This document shows positions 42,775 to 50,823 of a stretch of DNA of 64,000 nucleotides, piece after piece. This DNA comes from Fructobacillus sp. CRL 2054 (GTDB lineage Bacteria > Bacillota > Bacilli > Lactobacillales > Lactobacillaceae), in contig NZ_JACOFN010000002.1 of the NCBI RefSeq assembly GCF_028764065.1, positions 1-64,000 on the forward strand, in the 5' to 3' direction. Below the pieces are notes generated by a model that saw only the letters and a program-made list of their open reading frames with translations, ran no database searches and was not told where the DNA came from. The number at the start of each line of letters is the position of its first letter. Within the stretch, counting starts at the first letter, position 1. Both the position numbers and the translations under genes were made by a program.

Positions 42775-43848
42775 ATGGATCAAACAACTTGGGAACGTCT
42801 TGTTAAATATACAGAATTGCAGGGAACCTCCGGACAGGAAGATGCTGTTCGAAAGGCTTTTCGAGAGGACATTAGCCCCTTAGTTGACCGAGTAGAAGAA
42901 AATGGTATGGGTGGTCTTTTTGGAGTGAAGGAGGGGGCTGTCGATGCGCCCCGTGTTATGTTTGCAGCCCATCTAGACGAAGTTGGCTTCATGGTTGCCG
43001 GTATCCTACCAACCGGTGCTCTTCAAGTAGTCGCCCTTGGTGGGTGGAATCCAATGACGGTACCAGCTCACCGCTTTACTTTGTTTACTAAGGAAGGTAA
43101 GTATCCTGTTGTTTCTTCATCCATTGCGCCCCACCTCTTGCGAGGTAAGGGTGGTGCTGCCCAAGCATTGACGATTGATGACATTCTTTTTGATGCCGGA
43201 TTTGAATCGAAAGAACAGGCAGAAGCCATGGGCGTTCGTCCAGGGGACTTCATCGTTCCTGAAACAAAGACGGTCCGCATGGCTAACCCAAACCGTGGTT
43301 TGTCAAAGGCCTATGACAATCGTTTTGGTGTATCGGCCATTGTTTCAGCCTTGAATGATTTGCAAGGCGTTCAAACTCCTAACACTTTGATTATGGGAGC
43401 GAACACGCAAGAGGAAGTTGGCCTACGTGGTGCTTTGCCTGCCGTACAGCAAATGAAGCCTGATGTATTCTTTGCGGTTGATTCATCTGCAGCCAACGAT
43501 GTTGATCAAACGGTTGGACGTCAGGGAATTATGGACCAAGGAACCTTGATTCGTGTCTTTGATCCAACTGTGGTTACTTCACCACGTTTGAAGGAATTTA
43601 TTTTGCAGACGGCAGAAGATAATCATATTCCTTACCAGTACTTTGTTTCAAAGGGTGGGACGGATGCAGGTGGTGTTCAAAAGTACGGACAGGGATTGCC
43701 TGCCGTTGCTTTGGGTGTTGCTTCTCGCTATATCCATACACACGAAACGGTCTGGTCAATTCCTGACTTCGATGCAGCCCGTGAATTAATTGTTGCTTTA
43801 GCTAAGAACTTAGATCGTTCAGCTCTTGATGATATTGTGGGGAACTGA
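42775..43848 (+). CDS. M42 family metallopeptidase (glutamyl aminopeptidase type)
   Basis: This 357-residue di-zinc aminopeptidase is of the PepA/FrvX/YsdC type, cytosolic and forming tetrahedral assemblies. Metal and catalytic residues are visible in FAAHLDEVGFMV (near residue 63), KAYDNRFG near 178, NTQEEVGLRGA near 211 and FAVDSS near 236, with IHTHETVWS near 322. It likely trims acidic or other N-terminal residues from peptides. The ATG at 42775 has GAGGGGGC at 10 bases. The longer frame from 42739 begins inside the -10 box and is rejected. Its stop overlaps the ftsW start. Confidence 0.92.
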   Translation: MDQTTWERLVKYTELQGTSGQEDAVRKAFREDISPLVDRVEENGMGGLFGVKEGAVDAPRVMFAAHLDEVGFMVAGILPTGALQVVALGGWNPMTVPAHRFTLFTKEGKYPVVSSSIAPHLLRGKGGAAQALTIDDILFDAGFESKEQAEAMGVRPGDFIVPETKTVRMANPNRGLSKAYDNRFGVSAIVSALNDLQGVQTPNTLIMGANTQEEVGLRGALPAVQQMKPDVFFAVDSSAANDVDQTVGRQGIMDQGTLIRVFDPTVVTSPRLKEFILQTAEDNHIPYQYFVSKGGTDAGGVQKYGQGLPAVALGVASRYIHTHETVWSIPDFDAARELIVALAKNLDRSALDDIVGN

Positions 43849-45032
43849 TGTTTAAGAAATTACAGCGACTCGATTATTGGATAGCCGTGCCCTTTGCCGT
43901 GCTGTCCTTACTCGGAATCGTCATGGTCTTTTCGGCCACTCAGAATGCCTATTTGGCACCGGTGATGTCCTTTGCCAAGCAGGCTATTTTCGTTATTGTT
44001 GGTTGGGCAGCGGCCTTTATGACCTTTAAAATTAATCGTAATGCTTTGCGCTCGCCAGCCCTGTTAAACATCCTGCTTTTTGGAACAACTATTTTAATGG
44101 TAATCGCTCGTTTAGCGCCTGCTGTCAACGGTGCTCATGGTTGGATTAATTTAGGACAAGTGACTTTGCAACCAGTCGAGTTGGCGAAGATTATGTTGAT
44201 TCTCTACTTTGCCCACTGGTTTACGGTGTATCCTTGGAAACCCGGAAAGGGGCTTGGCGGGTTTGTCCGAACCTGGGTACAGCCCGGTCGCCCCGCTAAG
44301 TTACTCTGGCCGATTGCTATCTTAGTTTTGACTTTGATCATGCCTGATTTGGGGAATTTGTTCATTACGGTTTCTGTTTTGATACTGATGGTTTTGGCTT
44401 CTGGTGTGAAACCAAAAGCAAACTTGATTTTGGTTGTTATCTTTTTCCTGATGTTGGCCTTTTTGCCTCAGATTATTTCGGCCCTAGACCTGAAGGAATC
44501 GTCATCTTATGCCGTTCGTCGTTTATCAAACTTCGTTGATCCTTGGTATAATATGGACCAGAGCCGACAGCTACTATACTCTTACTATGCGATTTCGCAC
44601 GGTGGATTATTCGGGGTCGGTTTGGGGAATTCATTGATTAAACCTTACCTACCTGAATCAAATACCGATTTCATTATGGCGGTTGCCACAGAAGAGCTTG
44701 GGGCCGTTTTGGTTGTTGTTGTGCTTGGCTTAATGATGCTGTTGATTGGCCGTTTGGTCGTACTTGGTATTCGCCAAAAGTCCCAGTACAACCGACTCTT
44801 CCTATATGGACTAGCTGGTCTACTCACGATGCAGTCCTTTGTTAACTTGGGTGGTGTATTGGGCTTGCTCCCAATTACGGGGGTCGTCTTCCCATTTATT
44901 TCAGGTGGGGGATCATCCTTTGTCTTCTTTTCTGCTGCGGTGGGCTATGCCCTAAACATCGCGGCACAGAACGTTCAACCAACTCGGCCAAGTCCTCAAG
45001 ATGATGCGGCACGAAGGGAATTAAAACACTAA
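43848..45032 (+). CDS. ftsW: Peptidoglycan glycosyltransferase / division protein FtsW
   Basis: This 394-residue SEDS protein with ten predicted helices polymerises lipid II at the septum with its cognate class b PBP. LSLLGIVMVFSAT (residues 18-30), GWINLGQVTLQPVELAKI near 102, SNTDFIMAVATEELG near 265 and PFISGGGSSF near 346 are the SEDS signatures. FtsW rather than RodA is inferred from the adjoining ylbG-rsmD-coaD cluster, as in related bacteria. The start overlaps the M42 gene stop by one base. Confidence 0.92.
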   Translation: MFKKLQRLDYWIAVPFAVLSLLGIVMVFSATQNAYLAPVMSFAKQAIFVIVGWAAAFMTFKINRNALRSPALLNILLFGTTILMVIARLAPAVNGAHGWINLGQVTLQPVELAKIMLILYFAHWFTVYPWKPGKGLGGFVRTWVQPGRPAKLLWPIAILVLTLIMPDLGNLFITVSVLILMVLASGVKPKANLILVVIFFLMLAFLPQIISALDLKESSSYAVRRLSNFVDPWYNMDQSRQLLYSYYAISHGGLFGVGLGNSLIKPYLPESNTDFIMAVATEELGAVLVVVVLGLMMLLIGRLVVLGIRQKSQYNRLFLYGLAGLLTMQSFVNLGGVLGLLPITGVVFPFISGGGSSFVFFSAAVGYALNIAAQNVQPTRPSPQDDAARRELKH

Positions 45033-45415
45033 TGTTTGAAATGCAAAAACGACGAGCCATCTACGTTTATATGCGTGGACTCAAGCAAGTTGGCCAATTA
45101 AAAAAGTTTGGTGACATTGCCTATATTTCTAATAAGATGAATTATGTTGCTTTGTATGTAAATGATGACGATGTTGAAGAATTGACATCGAAATTAAAGA
45201 AGTACCGTTTTGTTAAGACAGTTAAGGAATCACCACGTCCTGATATTGATCCTGATTTAGGTGACTTGCATGACGATGTCTTCTTTGAGGCATATGATAA
45301 GGGCCAAGATGAGGAAAAGACTGTGCAAGAAACGGAAAAACCGGCTACTGTCTCAGAATCACCAAAGAATACTGAAAAAAGTCAGCCTGAGCAAATAAAG
45401 GTGGAGGAAAAGTAA
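45032..45415 (+). CDS. ylbG: YlbG family protein (DUF2129) with acidic tail
   Basis: This 127-residue cytosolic protein contains the DUF2129 domain in residues 1-88 (RRAIYVYMRGLKQVGQLKKFG, YISNKMNYVALYV). A tail of about 40 residues rich in Glu, Lys and Pro (ETEKPATVSESPKNTEKSQP) makes it longer than the roughly 90-residue Bacillus YlbG. Its role is unknown. It overlaps ftsW by one base and abuts rsmD. Confidence 0.9.
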   Translation: MFEMQKRRAIYVYMRGLKQVGQLKKFGDIAYISNKMNYVALYVNDDDVEELTSKLKKYRFVKTVKESPRPDIDPDLGDLHDDVFFEAYDKGQDEEKTVQETEKPATVSESPKNTEKSQPEQIKVEEK

Positions 45416-45970
45416 ATGCGAGTCATTGCTGGAAAGTTTGGTGGCTTGCATTTGGAAGCCGTTAAAGGTCGTGCAACGCGACCAACCACTGATAAGGTGA
45501 AAGAAGCAATCTTTTCAATGTTGATGCCATATTTGGATGGCGGACGTGTGCTGGATTTGTATGCTGGTACTGGTGGATTAGCGATTGAAGCGATTTCACG
45601 GGGAATGGATGAAGCGGTTCTAGTTGATAAGCAGCCGGCCGCTTTAGCAGTTATTCAAAAGAACATTGAGAAGACACACGCCGAAGATGCCTTCACCGTG
45701 TTGAAAGCGCCTGCTGCGTCAGCGTTGACACGGTTGGCTGGTCAGGGCTTGACTTTTGATATGGTCTTGCTGGATCCACCCTATGCTAAGGAAAAGTTAA
45801 AGCAAGATATTGATAAAATGATTTCTTCTGGGTTATTAGTTGATGGCGCCATTGTGATGATTGAATCGGACCAAGTGGCAGACCTACCAGAAGCGAATCA
45901 AGAACTTGCTTTGTTGAAGCAGAAGGACTACGGGATTACCCGGGTCTCAATCTACCGATACGAAGCCTAA
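45416..45970 (+). CDS. rsmD: 16S rRNA (guanine966-N2)-methyltransferase
   Basis: This 184-residue SAM methyltransferase starts MRVIAGKFGGLHLEAVKGRATRPTTD, which is in full agreement with RsmD. The SAM site VLDLYAGTGGLAIEAISRG is near residue 43 and the catalytic LLDPPYAKE near 119. GGAGG sits seven bases before the ATG. It lies between ylbG and coaD, the usual order. Confidence 0.94.
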   Translation: MRVIAGKFGGLHLEAVKGRATRPTTDKVKEAIFSMLMPYLDGGRVLDLYAGTGGLAIEAISRGMDEAVLVDKQPAALAVIQKNIEKTHAEDAFTVLKAPAASALTRLAGQGLTFDMVLLDPPYAKEKLKQDIDKMISSGLLVDGAIVMIESDQVADLPEANQELALLKQKDYGITRVSIYRYEA

Positions 45971-45982
45971 GGAGTAGTAAGA

Positions 45983-46459
45983 ATGAAGAAGGCCGTTTTT
46001 CCAGGGTCCTTTGATCCATTAACCAATGGTCACTTAGATATTATTGAACGTGCGGCCAGCCTCTTTGACGAAGTTGTCGTAGCCGTCGGTAAAAACACGA
46101 ATAAGAAGGGACTGTTTCTTCCTGAAGAACGCTTAGCATTAGCTAAAGCAGCCGTTGCCCACATTCCCAATGTTACGGTTGGCCAAATTGATGGCTTAAC
46201 TGTTGACTATATGGAACAGATTGGCGCTCAATATATTATTCGAGGCTTACGTAACTGTAAGGATTTTGAGTATGAACGTGATATTGCCGGTGTGAACTCT
46301 GTTTTGGATAATGTTGAAACGGTCTTGCTCTTTGCAAAACCAGAGAACCAGAATATTTCATCATCGATGGTGAAGGAAATTTCGAAACTTTCTTCCAATC
46401 GCTTAGCAGCTTTCGTACCGCCCGTTGTGGTCGAAGCTTTACAAAGTCATTTTGAATAA
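45983..46459 (+). CDS. coaD: Phosphopantetheine adenylyltransferase
   Basis: This 158-residue nucleotidyltransferase performs the fourth step of CoA synthesis. AVFPGSFDPLTNGHLDII (residues 4-21) holds the HxGH-type motif (NGHL). IIRGLRNCKDFEYE near 87 and ISSSMVKEISKL near 126 complete the site. AAGGAG precedes the ATG. It is followed by a terminator. The PDZ protease gene (ylbL) often found between coaD and comEA is missing. Confidence 0.96.
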   Translation: MKKAVFPGSFDPLTNGHLDIIERAASLFDEVVVAVGKNTNKKGLFLPEERLALAKAAVAHIPNVTVGQIDGLTVDYMEQIGAQYIIRGLRNCKDFEYERDIAGVNSVLDNVETVLLFAKPENQNISSSMVKEISKLSSNRLAAFVPPVVVEALQSHFE

Positions 46460-46467
46460 AATTAGTT

Positions 46468-46497
46468 AAAAAGCTTCCGATTTCGGAAGCTTTTTTT
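46468..46497 (+). terminator. coaD terminator
   Basis: AAAAAGCTTCCG-ATTT-CGGAAGCTTTTT followed by T residues. Confidence 0.9.
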
Positions 46498-46535
46498 CTC
46501 TGCCTTTCGTGATATGTCATTAAGGAGGGTGAAAG

Positions 46536-47204
46536 ATGTTTGAAAGTATAAACTTTGAAGAGATTCTCAGATGGTTGAAAAGTCATTGGAAGTGGGTGCT
46601 TTCGGGGAGCCTCGGCCTATTAGCTTTACTGGCGACGCTTATCCTGGTGTTAAGTATTCATAAAAAGGAGGAGCCCGTGAAAGCCTTGCCGGTGCTTAGC
46701 CAGTATTCGTCTGTAAGAAAAGGTGAGCATGTTGCAACGACTTTAAAGGTTGATGTGAAGGGGGCAGTGCGAAAGCCAGGACTATATCAATTAAAGGTGG
46801 GGGATCGAATTGAAGATGCTTTGGCAAAGGCTGGTGGTGTCACTGATGAAGCGGATGTTAATCAATTGAATCGGGCTCAGTTACTTGCAGATGGCATGTT
46901 CATTTATGTCTTGAAGGTGGGCGAGGAAGAAGTACCAGAAGTAAAGAATGCTGGAAGTCTACCAGGGATGCCGTCTAGTGGCAACGTTGGCGAAGCAGGT
47001 ACAGATGTTACGACTGGTAAAATCCATTTAAACCAGGCGAGTCAAAAGGAGTTAGAAAGTTTAACAGGGATTGGGCCTAAAAAGGCGGAACAGATTATTG
47101 CCTATCGAGAGCAGCATCCATTTAAATCGGTTGATGAATTGAAGGAAATTCCTGGCATTGGGCCCAAGCGCTTTGACCAGTTAAAGGATCAAGTTCAACT
47201 ATGA
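46536..47204 (+). CDS. comEA: Competence protein ComEA
   Basis: This 222-residue membrane-anchored DNA receptor has a helix at about 22-41 and an SLBB domain (VDVKGAVRKPGLYQLKVGDRI near 72). A linker precedes a C-terminal helix-hairpin-helix pair (ESLTGIGPKKAEQIIAYREQ, ELKEIPGIGPKRFDQL). It binds incoming double-stranded DNA outside the membrane. TAAGGAGG precedes the ATG. It overlaps comEC by four bases (ATGA). Confidence 0.95.
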   Translation: MFESINFEEILRWLKSHWKWVLSGSLGLLALLATLILVLSIHKKEEPVKALPVLSQYSSVRKGEHVATTLKVDVKGAVRKPGLYQLKVGDRIEDALAKAGGVTDEADVNQLNRAQLLADGMFIYVLKVGEEEVPEVKNAGSLPGMPSSGNVGEAGTDVTTGKIHLNQASQKELESLTGIGPKKAEQIIAYREQHPFKSVDELKEIPGIGPKRFDQLKDQVQL

Positions 47205-49519
47205 GAAGGGTTCGTTTTCCCTTCCTGTTGGCCATTAGTTGGGGCGCTATTGCATCCGCTTTTTATCGGCCAAACAGTTTCACTTTATTTTTAGTCGTGT
47301 TAATTTTGATTTGTTCTTTCTCATTAGGATGGAATCGTAACTTATTCTATTTTTGGTCCTTAATTTTGGCATTCAGTGCTTATGGATTGTTAGGAAGTAA
47401 TCGATTAAACCAACAGGCTAATCAGGAAGTGGGGCAAATGACTGTTCGTCTCATCGTTCAACCAGACCAAGTTAAGGTAAATGAGGAGGGTATCGTTCAC
47501 GGAAGTGGAGTTGATGAAAAGGGACAGAAGCTACTCTTCTTTTATCGTTGTCAGAATCAAGAAGAAGTGACGCTTTTTGATAATGCACGGGACACTCTTG
47601 ATATTGAAGGGGTTGCTGAAAAAGAACGGATTTTACCAGCTACTAATGAGTACCAATTTGATTTTCAACAGTTTTGGCGCAGTCAAAATATTACCCACCA
47701 GTTATCTTTTCAGACGTTGCGTACCAAACGTGCGAAGCCAAAGAATATCTGGCAGACTTTTTCTTTTAAAATTCATCAGTTGCATAAGAGCGCTGAAATG
47801 TATGCTAGTCGTTTACCTAATCCGCTACGGGACTATTGCTTGTCTTTGCTTTTGGGTAGTAAAAAGAGCCAGCTTTACGAACATAATCCCCAAATTGCTG
47901 AGTTAGGACTGATTCATCTATTTGCTCTGTCTGGCTTGCACGTTTCATTTTTTCTGACTTTCATACAGTATCTGGGTAGAAAAATACGAATTACTCGGGA
48001 GATTTCAGACGGGTTAATTGTTCTTTTCTTGCCTGTTTTTTATCTATTTACGGGGGCACCGGCTGTCCTTTTTCGAGCTTTAGTTGCAGGAGAACTGCGA
48101 ATTATCGCTAGAAACCTTTTACATCCCTTGCCAGGAATAACCGTTTGGTCAGGGTCACTCTTAGCGTCATTAATTATATATCCGCAAGTTTTACTGACTA
48201 TGGGTGGTCGCTTATCCTTTGCGTTGACTTTTGCGATTTTACAGGTTGGGAAAATGACTTATTGGAAAAGGGGCGTGTATTTATCTACCGTGACTTTTCC
48301 AATTATCTTGGCCCAACAATATGCATGGAATATTTGGCAGACTCTGGCTAATCTTTTAGCTGTCCCGGTTTTTTCAACGGTTATTTTACCAGTTACATTA
48401 TTAGGCTATTTCATTCCAGGAATGGCTACAGTAGCCAATGTGATTCTTCTGATCTTTGATGGAACTGTTGCGTTGCTTGGCAAGCTACCCGGTCAGATTG
48501 TCCTTGGAGCCTTATTTTGGCCAACACTTTTTTTCTTGTTGATAGTACCCTTTCTATCGTTGGCCGTTAGGAAACGTGGCAAAGCGATTCTGACTGTTTG
48601 TGCGTTGTCTTTCTTGGTAACCAACTACTTGCTTATTCGTTTTCCACGGGATGGTGAGTGGACGACGTTTGATATTGGGCAGGGGGATGCTGCGGTGATA
48701 ATAGAACCCAGAATGCGTTCAGTGACCCTAATTGATACGGGTGGAAAGGTCAGCTTTGGGCCGCAAAAATCCTATCAGCTGCAGCGATTGGCAGAGAGTC
48801 CTTCTGAAAGAAGCCAATGGACTTTAAAGAAGCAGGAGGGACTGGCTAGAAACGTGATTCTGCCATATTTACATGCTCATGGAATTTCGAGAATCAATAC
48901 TTTAGCCCTTTCGCATCAAGACCAAGACCATATTGGAGATGCTCGGATTATTTTGGAAAATTTTCGCGTGGATAAGGTTGTGATGCCGGCGGGGATGGCT
49001 TCACTTCCGGCATATCAAAAGAAAATCAGACCTTATTTGAGAGGGGCAAAGGTGATCGAGGCAACGAACCAGACTTGGATTACCAACTGCCCGCTTCAAA
49101 TTGTTTATCCCTTTGAAGCCGGGTTAGCTGGTAATGATGATTCTTTAGCATGGATTGGTCGCTTAGGTGGAAAGAACATTTATACAGCGGGCGATTTGGA
49201 CAAGGAAGGGGAGAAAAAGATTCTAGCCAAGTATCCAGACTTTTCTCCTCAGATAGTGAAGTTTGGCCATCACGGGTCGAAAACATCGACGGATGAACAG
49301 GTCTTTGCGAGTTGGCAGCCTAAAGTAGGGATTGTATCGGCTGGTCGAAACTCCCGCTATGGGCATCCACATAAGGAAACTTTGGAAGTGGCAGAAAAAG
49401 AGAAAATGATTGTTTATAATACGCAAAGTCAGGGTATGCTAAGATATGTATATCAAAAGAATCATGGACATTTTGAGGTGACATTACATGACCCTGCAGG
49501 ACTTAAAAGTACAAATTGA
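47201..49519 (+). CDS. comEC: DNA channel protein ComEC/Rec2
   Basis: The 772-residue membrane channel for DNA uptake has N-terminal helices, an OB-like outer loop, and the competence domain (LGLIHLFALSGLHVSFFLTF near residue 240). A C-terminal metallo-beta-lactamase domain carries SHQDQDHIGD near 570 and FGHHGSKTSTDE near 687. All three parts are intact, so the uptake channel could work if the other com genes exist elsewhere. comEB is absent, as in other lactic acid bacteria. The 3' end overlaps holA by 32 bases. Confidence 0.95.
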   Translation: MRRVRFPFLLAISWGAIASAFYRPNSFTLFLVVLILICSFSLGWNRNLFYFWSLILAFSAYGLLGSNRLNQQANQEVGQMTVRLIVQPDQVKVNEEGIVHGSGVDEKGQKLLFFYRCQNQEEVTLFDNARDTLDIEGVAEKERILPATNEYQFDFQQFWRSQNITHQLSFQTLRTKRAKPKNIWQTFSFKIHQLHKSAEMYASRLPNPLRDYCLSLLLGSKKSQLYEHNPQIAELGLIHLFALSGLHVSFFLTFIQYLGRKIRITREISDGLIVLFLPVFYLFTGAPAVLFRALVAGELRIIARNLLHPLPGITVWSGSLLASLIIYPQVLLTMGGRLSFALTFAILQVGKMTYWKRGVYLSTVTFPIILAQQYAWNIWQTLANLLAVPVFSTVILPVTLLGYFIPGMATVANVILLIFDGTVALLGKLPGQIVLGALFWPTLFFLLIVPFLSLAVRKRGKAILTVCALSFLVTNYLLIRFPRDGEWTTFDIGQGDAAVIIEPRMRSVTLIDTGGKVSFGPQKSYQLQRLAESPSERSQWTLKKQEGLARNVILPYLHAHGISRINTLALSHQDQDHIGDARIILENFRVDKVVMPAGMASLPAYQKKIRPYLRGAKVIEATNQTWITNCPLQIVYPFEAGLAGNDDSLAWIGRLGGKNIYTAGDLDKEGEKKILAKYPDFSPQIVKFGHHGSKTSTDEQVFASWQPKVGIVSAGRNSRYGHPHKETLEVAEKEKMIVYNTQSQGMLRYVYQKNHGHFEVTLHDPAGLKSTN

Positions 49520-50483
49520 ACATCAGGCTCTCCCTGACTTGTACCTTGTGACAGGGGATGAAACTGCCTTACTTCAAAAGGCAAAGCGACTCTTTACCTC
49601 GATTATTCCTGAAGAAGATCAGGAAATGAACTTCGCTTCCTATGACTTTGGTGCGGTTGGTTTGGATGACGCCATTGCGGACTTAACGGCACCACCATTC
49701 TTTGGTGATCACCGGGTTGTGATGTTGACGAATCCGACTTTTATGACTGCTAGTGGAAAGTTAACAGACGGGCAGGAAAAGGCGCTATTGTCTTTGATTG
49801 ATAACCCTGTGCCTGGCAACTTACTGGTGGTTTTTGCGGCTGACATGAAGTTGGATAAGCGTAAAAAAGTTACGAAGGCGATTACTTCAAAAGCTGAGAA
49901 GTTAGATTTGGTCCGTTTGAATGAGCGTCAAGTAGGACAAGCCTTGCATCAGTTGCTTAATCAGCGTGGATTCCAGATTGAACCAGCTGCTGAGCAGGAG
50001 CTAATGCTTCGAGTGCAAGCGTCTTACAGCAAGATGCTGCAGGAATTGCCAAAGCTCTTAGCTTATGCCGCGGATAGTAAGAAAATCACAGCCCAGGCCG
50101 TAGACGATTTGGTCATCAAGGAATCAACGGCCCAGGCCTTTGATTTGGCCGACCTGGTACTCAAGGGCAAGCAGGAAGCAGCTATCCGGACCTATCATGA
50201 TTTAGTTAAGAATGGTGAAGCGCCACTGCGTTTGAATGCACTATTACTAGGGCAGTTCCGACTCTTACTACAGGTGGCTTCCATGCAGGGAAGTGATGCC
50301 GAGGCGGGGAAGGCCTTGGGTATTCACCCATTCCGAGTGAAACTGGCCCGTCAATCTTTGCGTCAATATCCCTTGGGGAAGGTGCGTGAAGGCTTCTTGA
50401 AAATCTTAGATATGGAAATTCAGATGAAGTCCAAGCAGGTGGATCCGCTCTTCTTGTTTGAAAGCTTTATGGTGAATTTTTAG
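49488..50483 (+). CDS. holA: DNA polymerase III delta subunit
   Basis: This 331-residue clamp-loader subunit has LPDLYLVTGDETALLQKAKR (residues 15-34), FFGDHRVVMLTNP near 72 and LNALLLGQFRLLLQVASMQG near 246, which match HolA. It lacks a functional Walker motif, as expected for delta. AGGTGA lies eight bases before the ATG, inside comEC. The comEC-holA order is conserved, but the rpsT gene that normally lies just beyond is not seen here. Confidence 0.94.
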   Translation: MTLQDLKVQIEHQALPDLYLVTGDETALLQKAKRLFTSIIPEEDQEMNFASYDFGAVGLDDAIADLTAPPFFGDHRVVMLTNPTFMTASGKLTDGQEKALLSLIDNPVPGNLLVVFAADMKLDKRKKVTKAITSKAEKLDLVRLNERQVGQALHQLLNQRGFQIEPAAEQELMLRVQASYSKMLQELPKLLAYAADSKKITAQAVDDLVIKESTAQAFDLADLVLKGKQEAAIRTYHDLVKNGEAPLRLNALLLGQFRLLLQVASMQGSDAEAGKALGIHPFRVKLARQSLRQYPLGKVREGFLKILDMEIQMKSKQVDPLFLFESFMVNF

Positions 50484-50488
50484 TTAAT

Positions 50489-50523
50489 AAAAAATCGGCT
50501 CGTTAAAATACTAGTCGATTTTT
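50489..50523 (+). terminator. holA terminator
   Basis: AAAATCGGCT pairs with AGTCGATTTT (one G-U) around a 12-base loop, then T-rich sequence. Confidence 0.78.
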
Positions 50524-50538
50524 CTTTTATTTAATTTG

Positions 50539-50640
50539 GCAGTGGATATGATTATCCATCTGCTAGAGTATGTCGAAAGACATATTAAAGATAATAAAAA
50601 GAACCGCTAAAAAGCTTTGACCGGCTGACGGTTCTTTTTT
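50539..50640 (+). other. Hairpin-rich segment, possible small RNA
   Basis: Within the 340-base gap between holA and the peroxidase gene, three hairpins follow one another on the plus strand. The first is GCAG-TGGATA/TATCCA-CTGC (50539-50563). The second is TATGTC-GAAA-GACATA (50569-50584). The third is the terminator at 50596-50640. No ORF with a ribosome site is present on this strand. The promoter is unclear (TATGAT at 50547-50552 is weak). Confidence 0.35.
50596..50640. terminator. Bidirectional terminator of the small locus
   Basis: AAAAAGAACCG (50596-50606) pairs with CGGTTCTTTTT (50629-50639), with T runs on both strands. It can end a plus-strand RNA from the left and a minus-strand RNA from the right. 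Confidence 0.8.
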
Positions 50641-50643
50641 GAA

Positions 50644-50688
50644 CTAAAGGCCACCTCCGCATCTGCGGCATCGCCGGGAGTTGAGCAT
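50644..50688 (-). CDS. Putative 14-residue Cys/Arg peptide
   Basis: Read on the minus strand, AAGGAG (50697-50702) lies 8 bases before an ATG that opens MLNSRRCRRCGGGL and a TAG stop. The SD is inside the stem GGAGTTGA/TCAACTCC and the start codon is in its loop, so translation would be structure-controlled. A longer minus-strand frame from 50708 (33 residues, MKKELNTC... to 50607) has no ribosome site and would be nearly leaderless. Expression is unproven; this is a candidate small protein or leader peptide, not a confident gene. Confidence 0.3.
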   Translation of the reverse strand: MLNSRRCRRCGGGL

Positions 50689-50712
50689 GTGTTCAACTCC
50701 TTTTTCATGATT

Positions 50713-50721
50713 AGTATAACA
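50713..50721 (-). promoter_or_regulatory. Extended -10 facing the small locus
   Basis: TGTTATACT on the minus strand. Transcription would begin near 50707, making an RNA of about 110 bases that ends at the bidirectional terminator. The -35 is weak. Confidence 0.5.
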
Positions 50722-50775
50722 GAATGGCAGAGTTCATTTGGCTGTTATTCTGAAGAGTCATAATGTTTTATAAGT

Positions 50776-50815
50776 AAAAAGCCTTGGATGACCGATAAGG
50801 TCATCCAGGACTTTT
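50776..50815 (-). terminator. Terminator of the DyP peroxidase gene
   Basis: TGGATGACC/GGTCATCCA, with flanking partial pairing of AAAAGTCC and GCCTT-AAAAA, is followed by T on the minus strand, nine bases past the stop. Confidence 0.86.
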
Positions 50816-50823
50816 AAAGTTTA

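Noticed and set aside
42385-42783. 132-codon minus-strand open frame
   Set aside because: It overlaps the permease start and the divergent promoters, has no ribosome site, and has biased composition.
50644-50712. rpsT (ribosomal protein S20) expected after holA
   Set aside because: No frame in the gap encodes an S20-like Lys/Ala-rich protein; the gene must be elsewhere.
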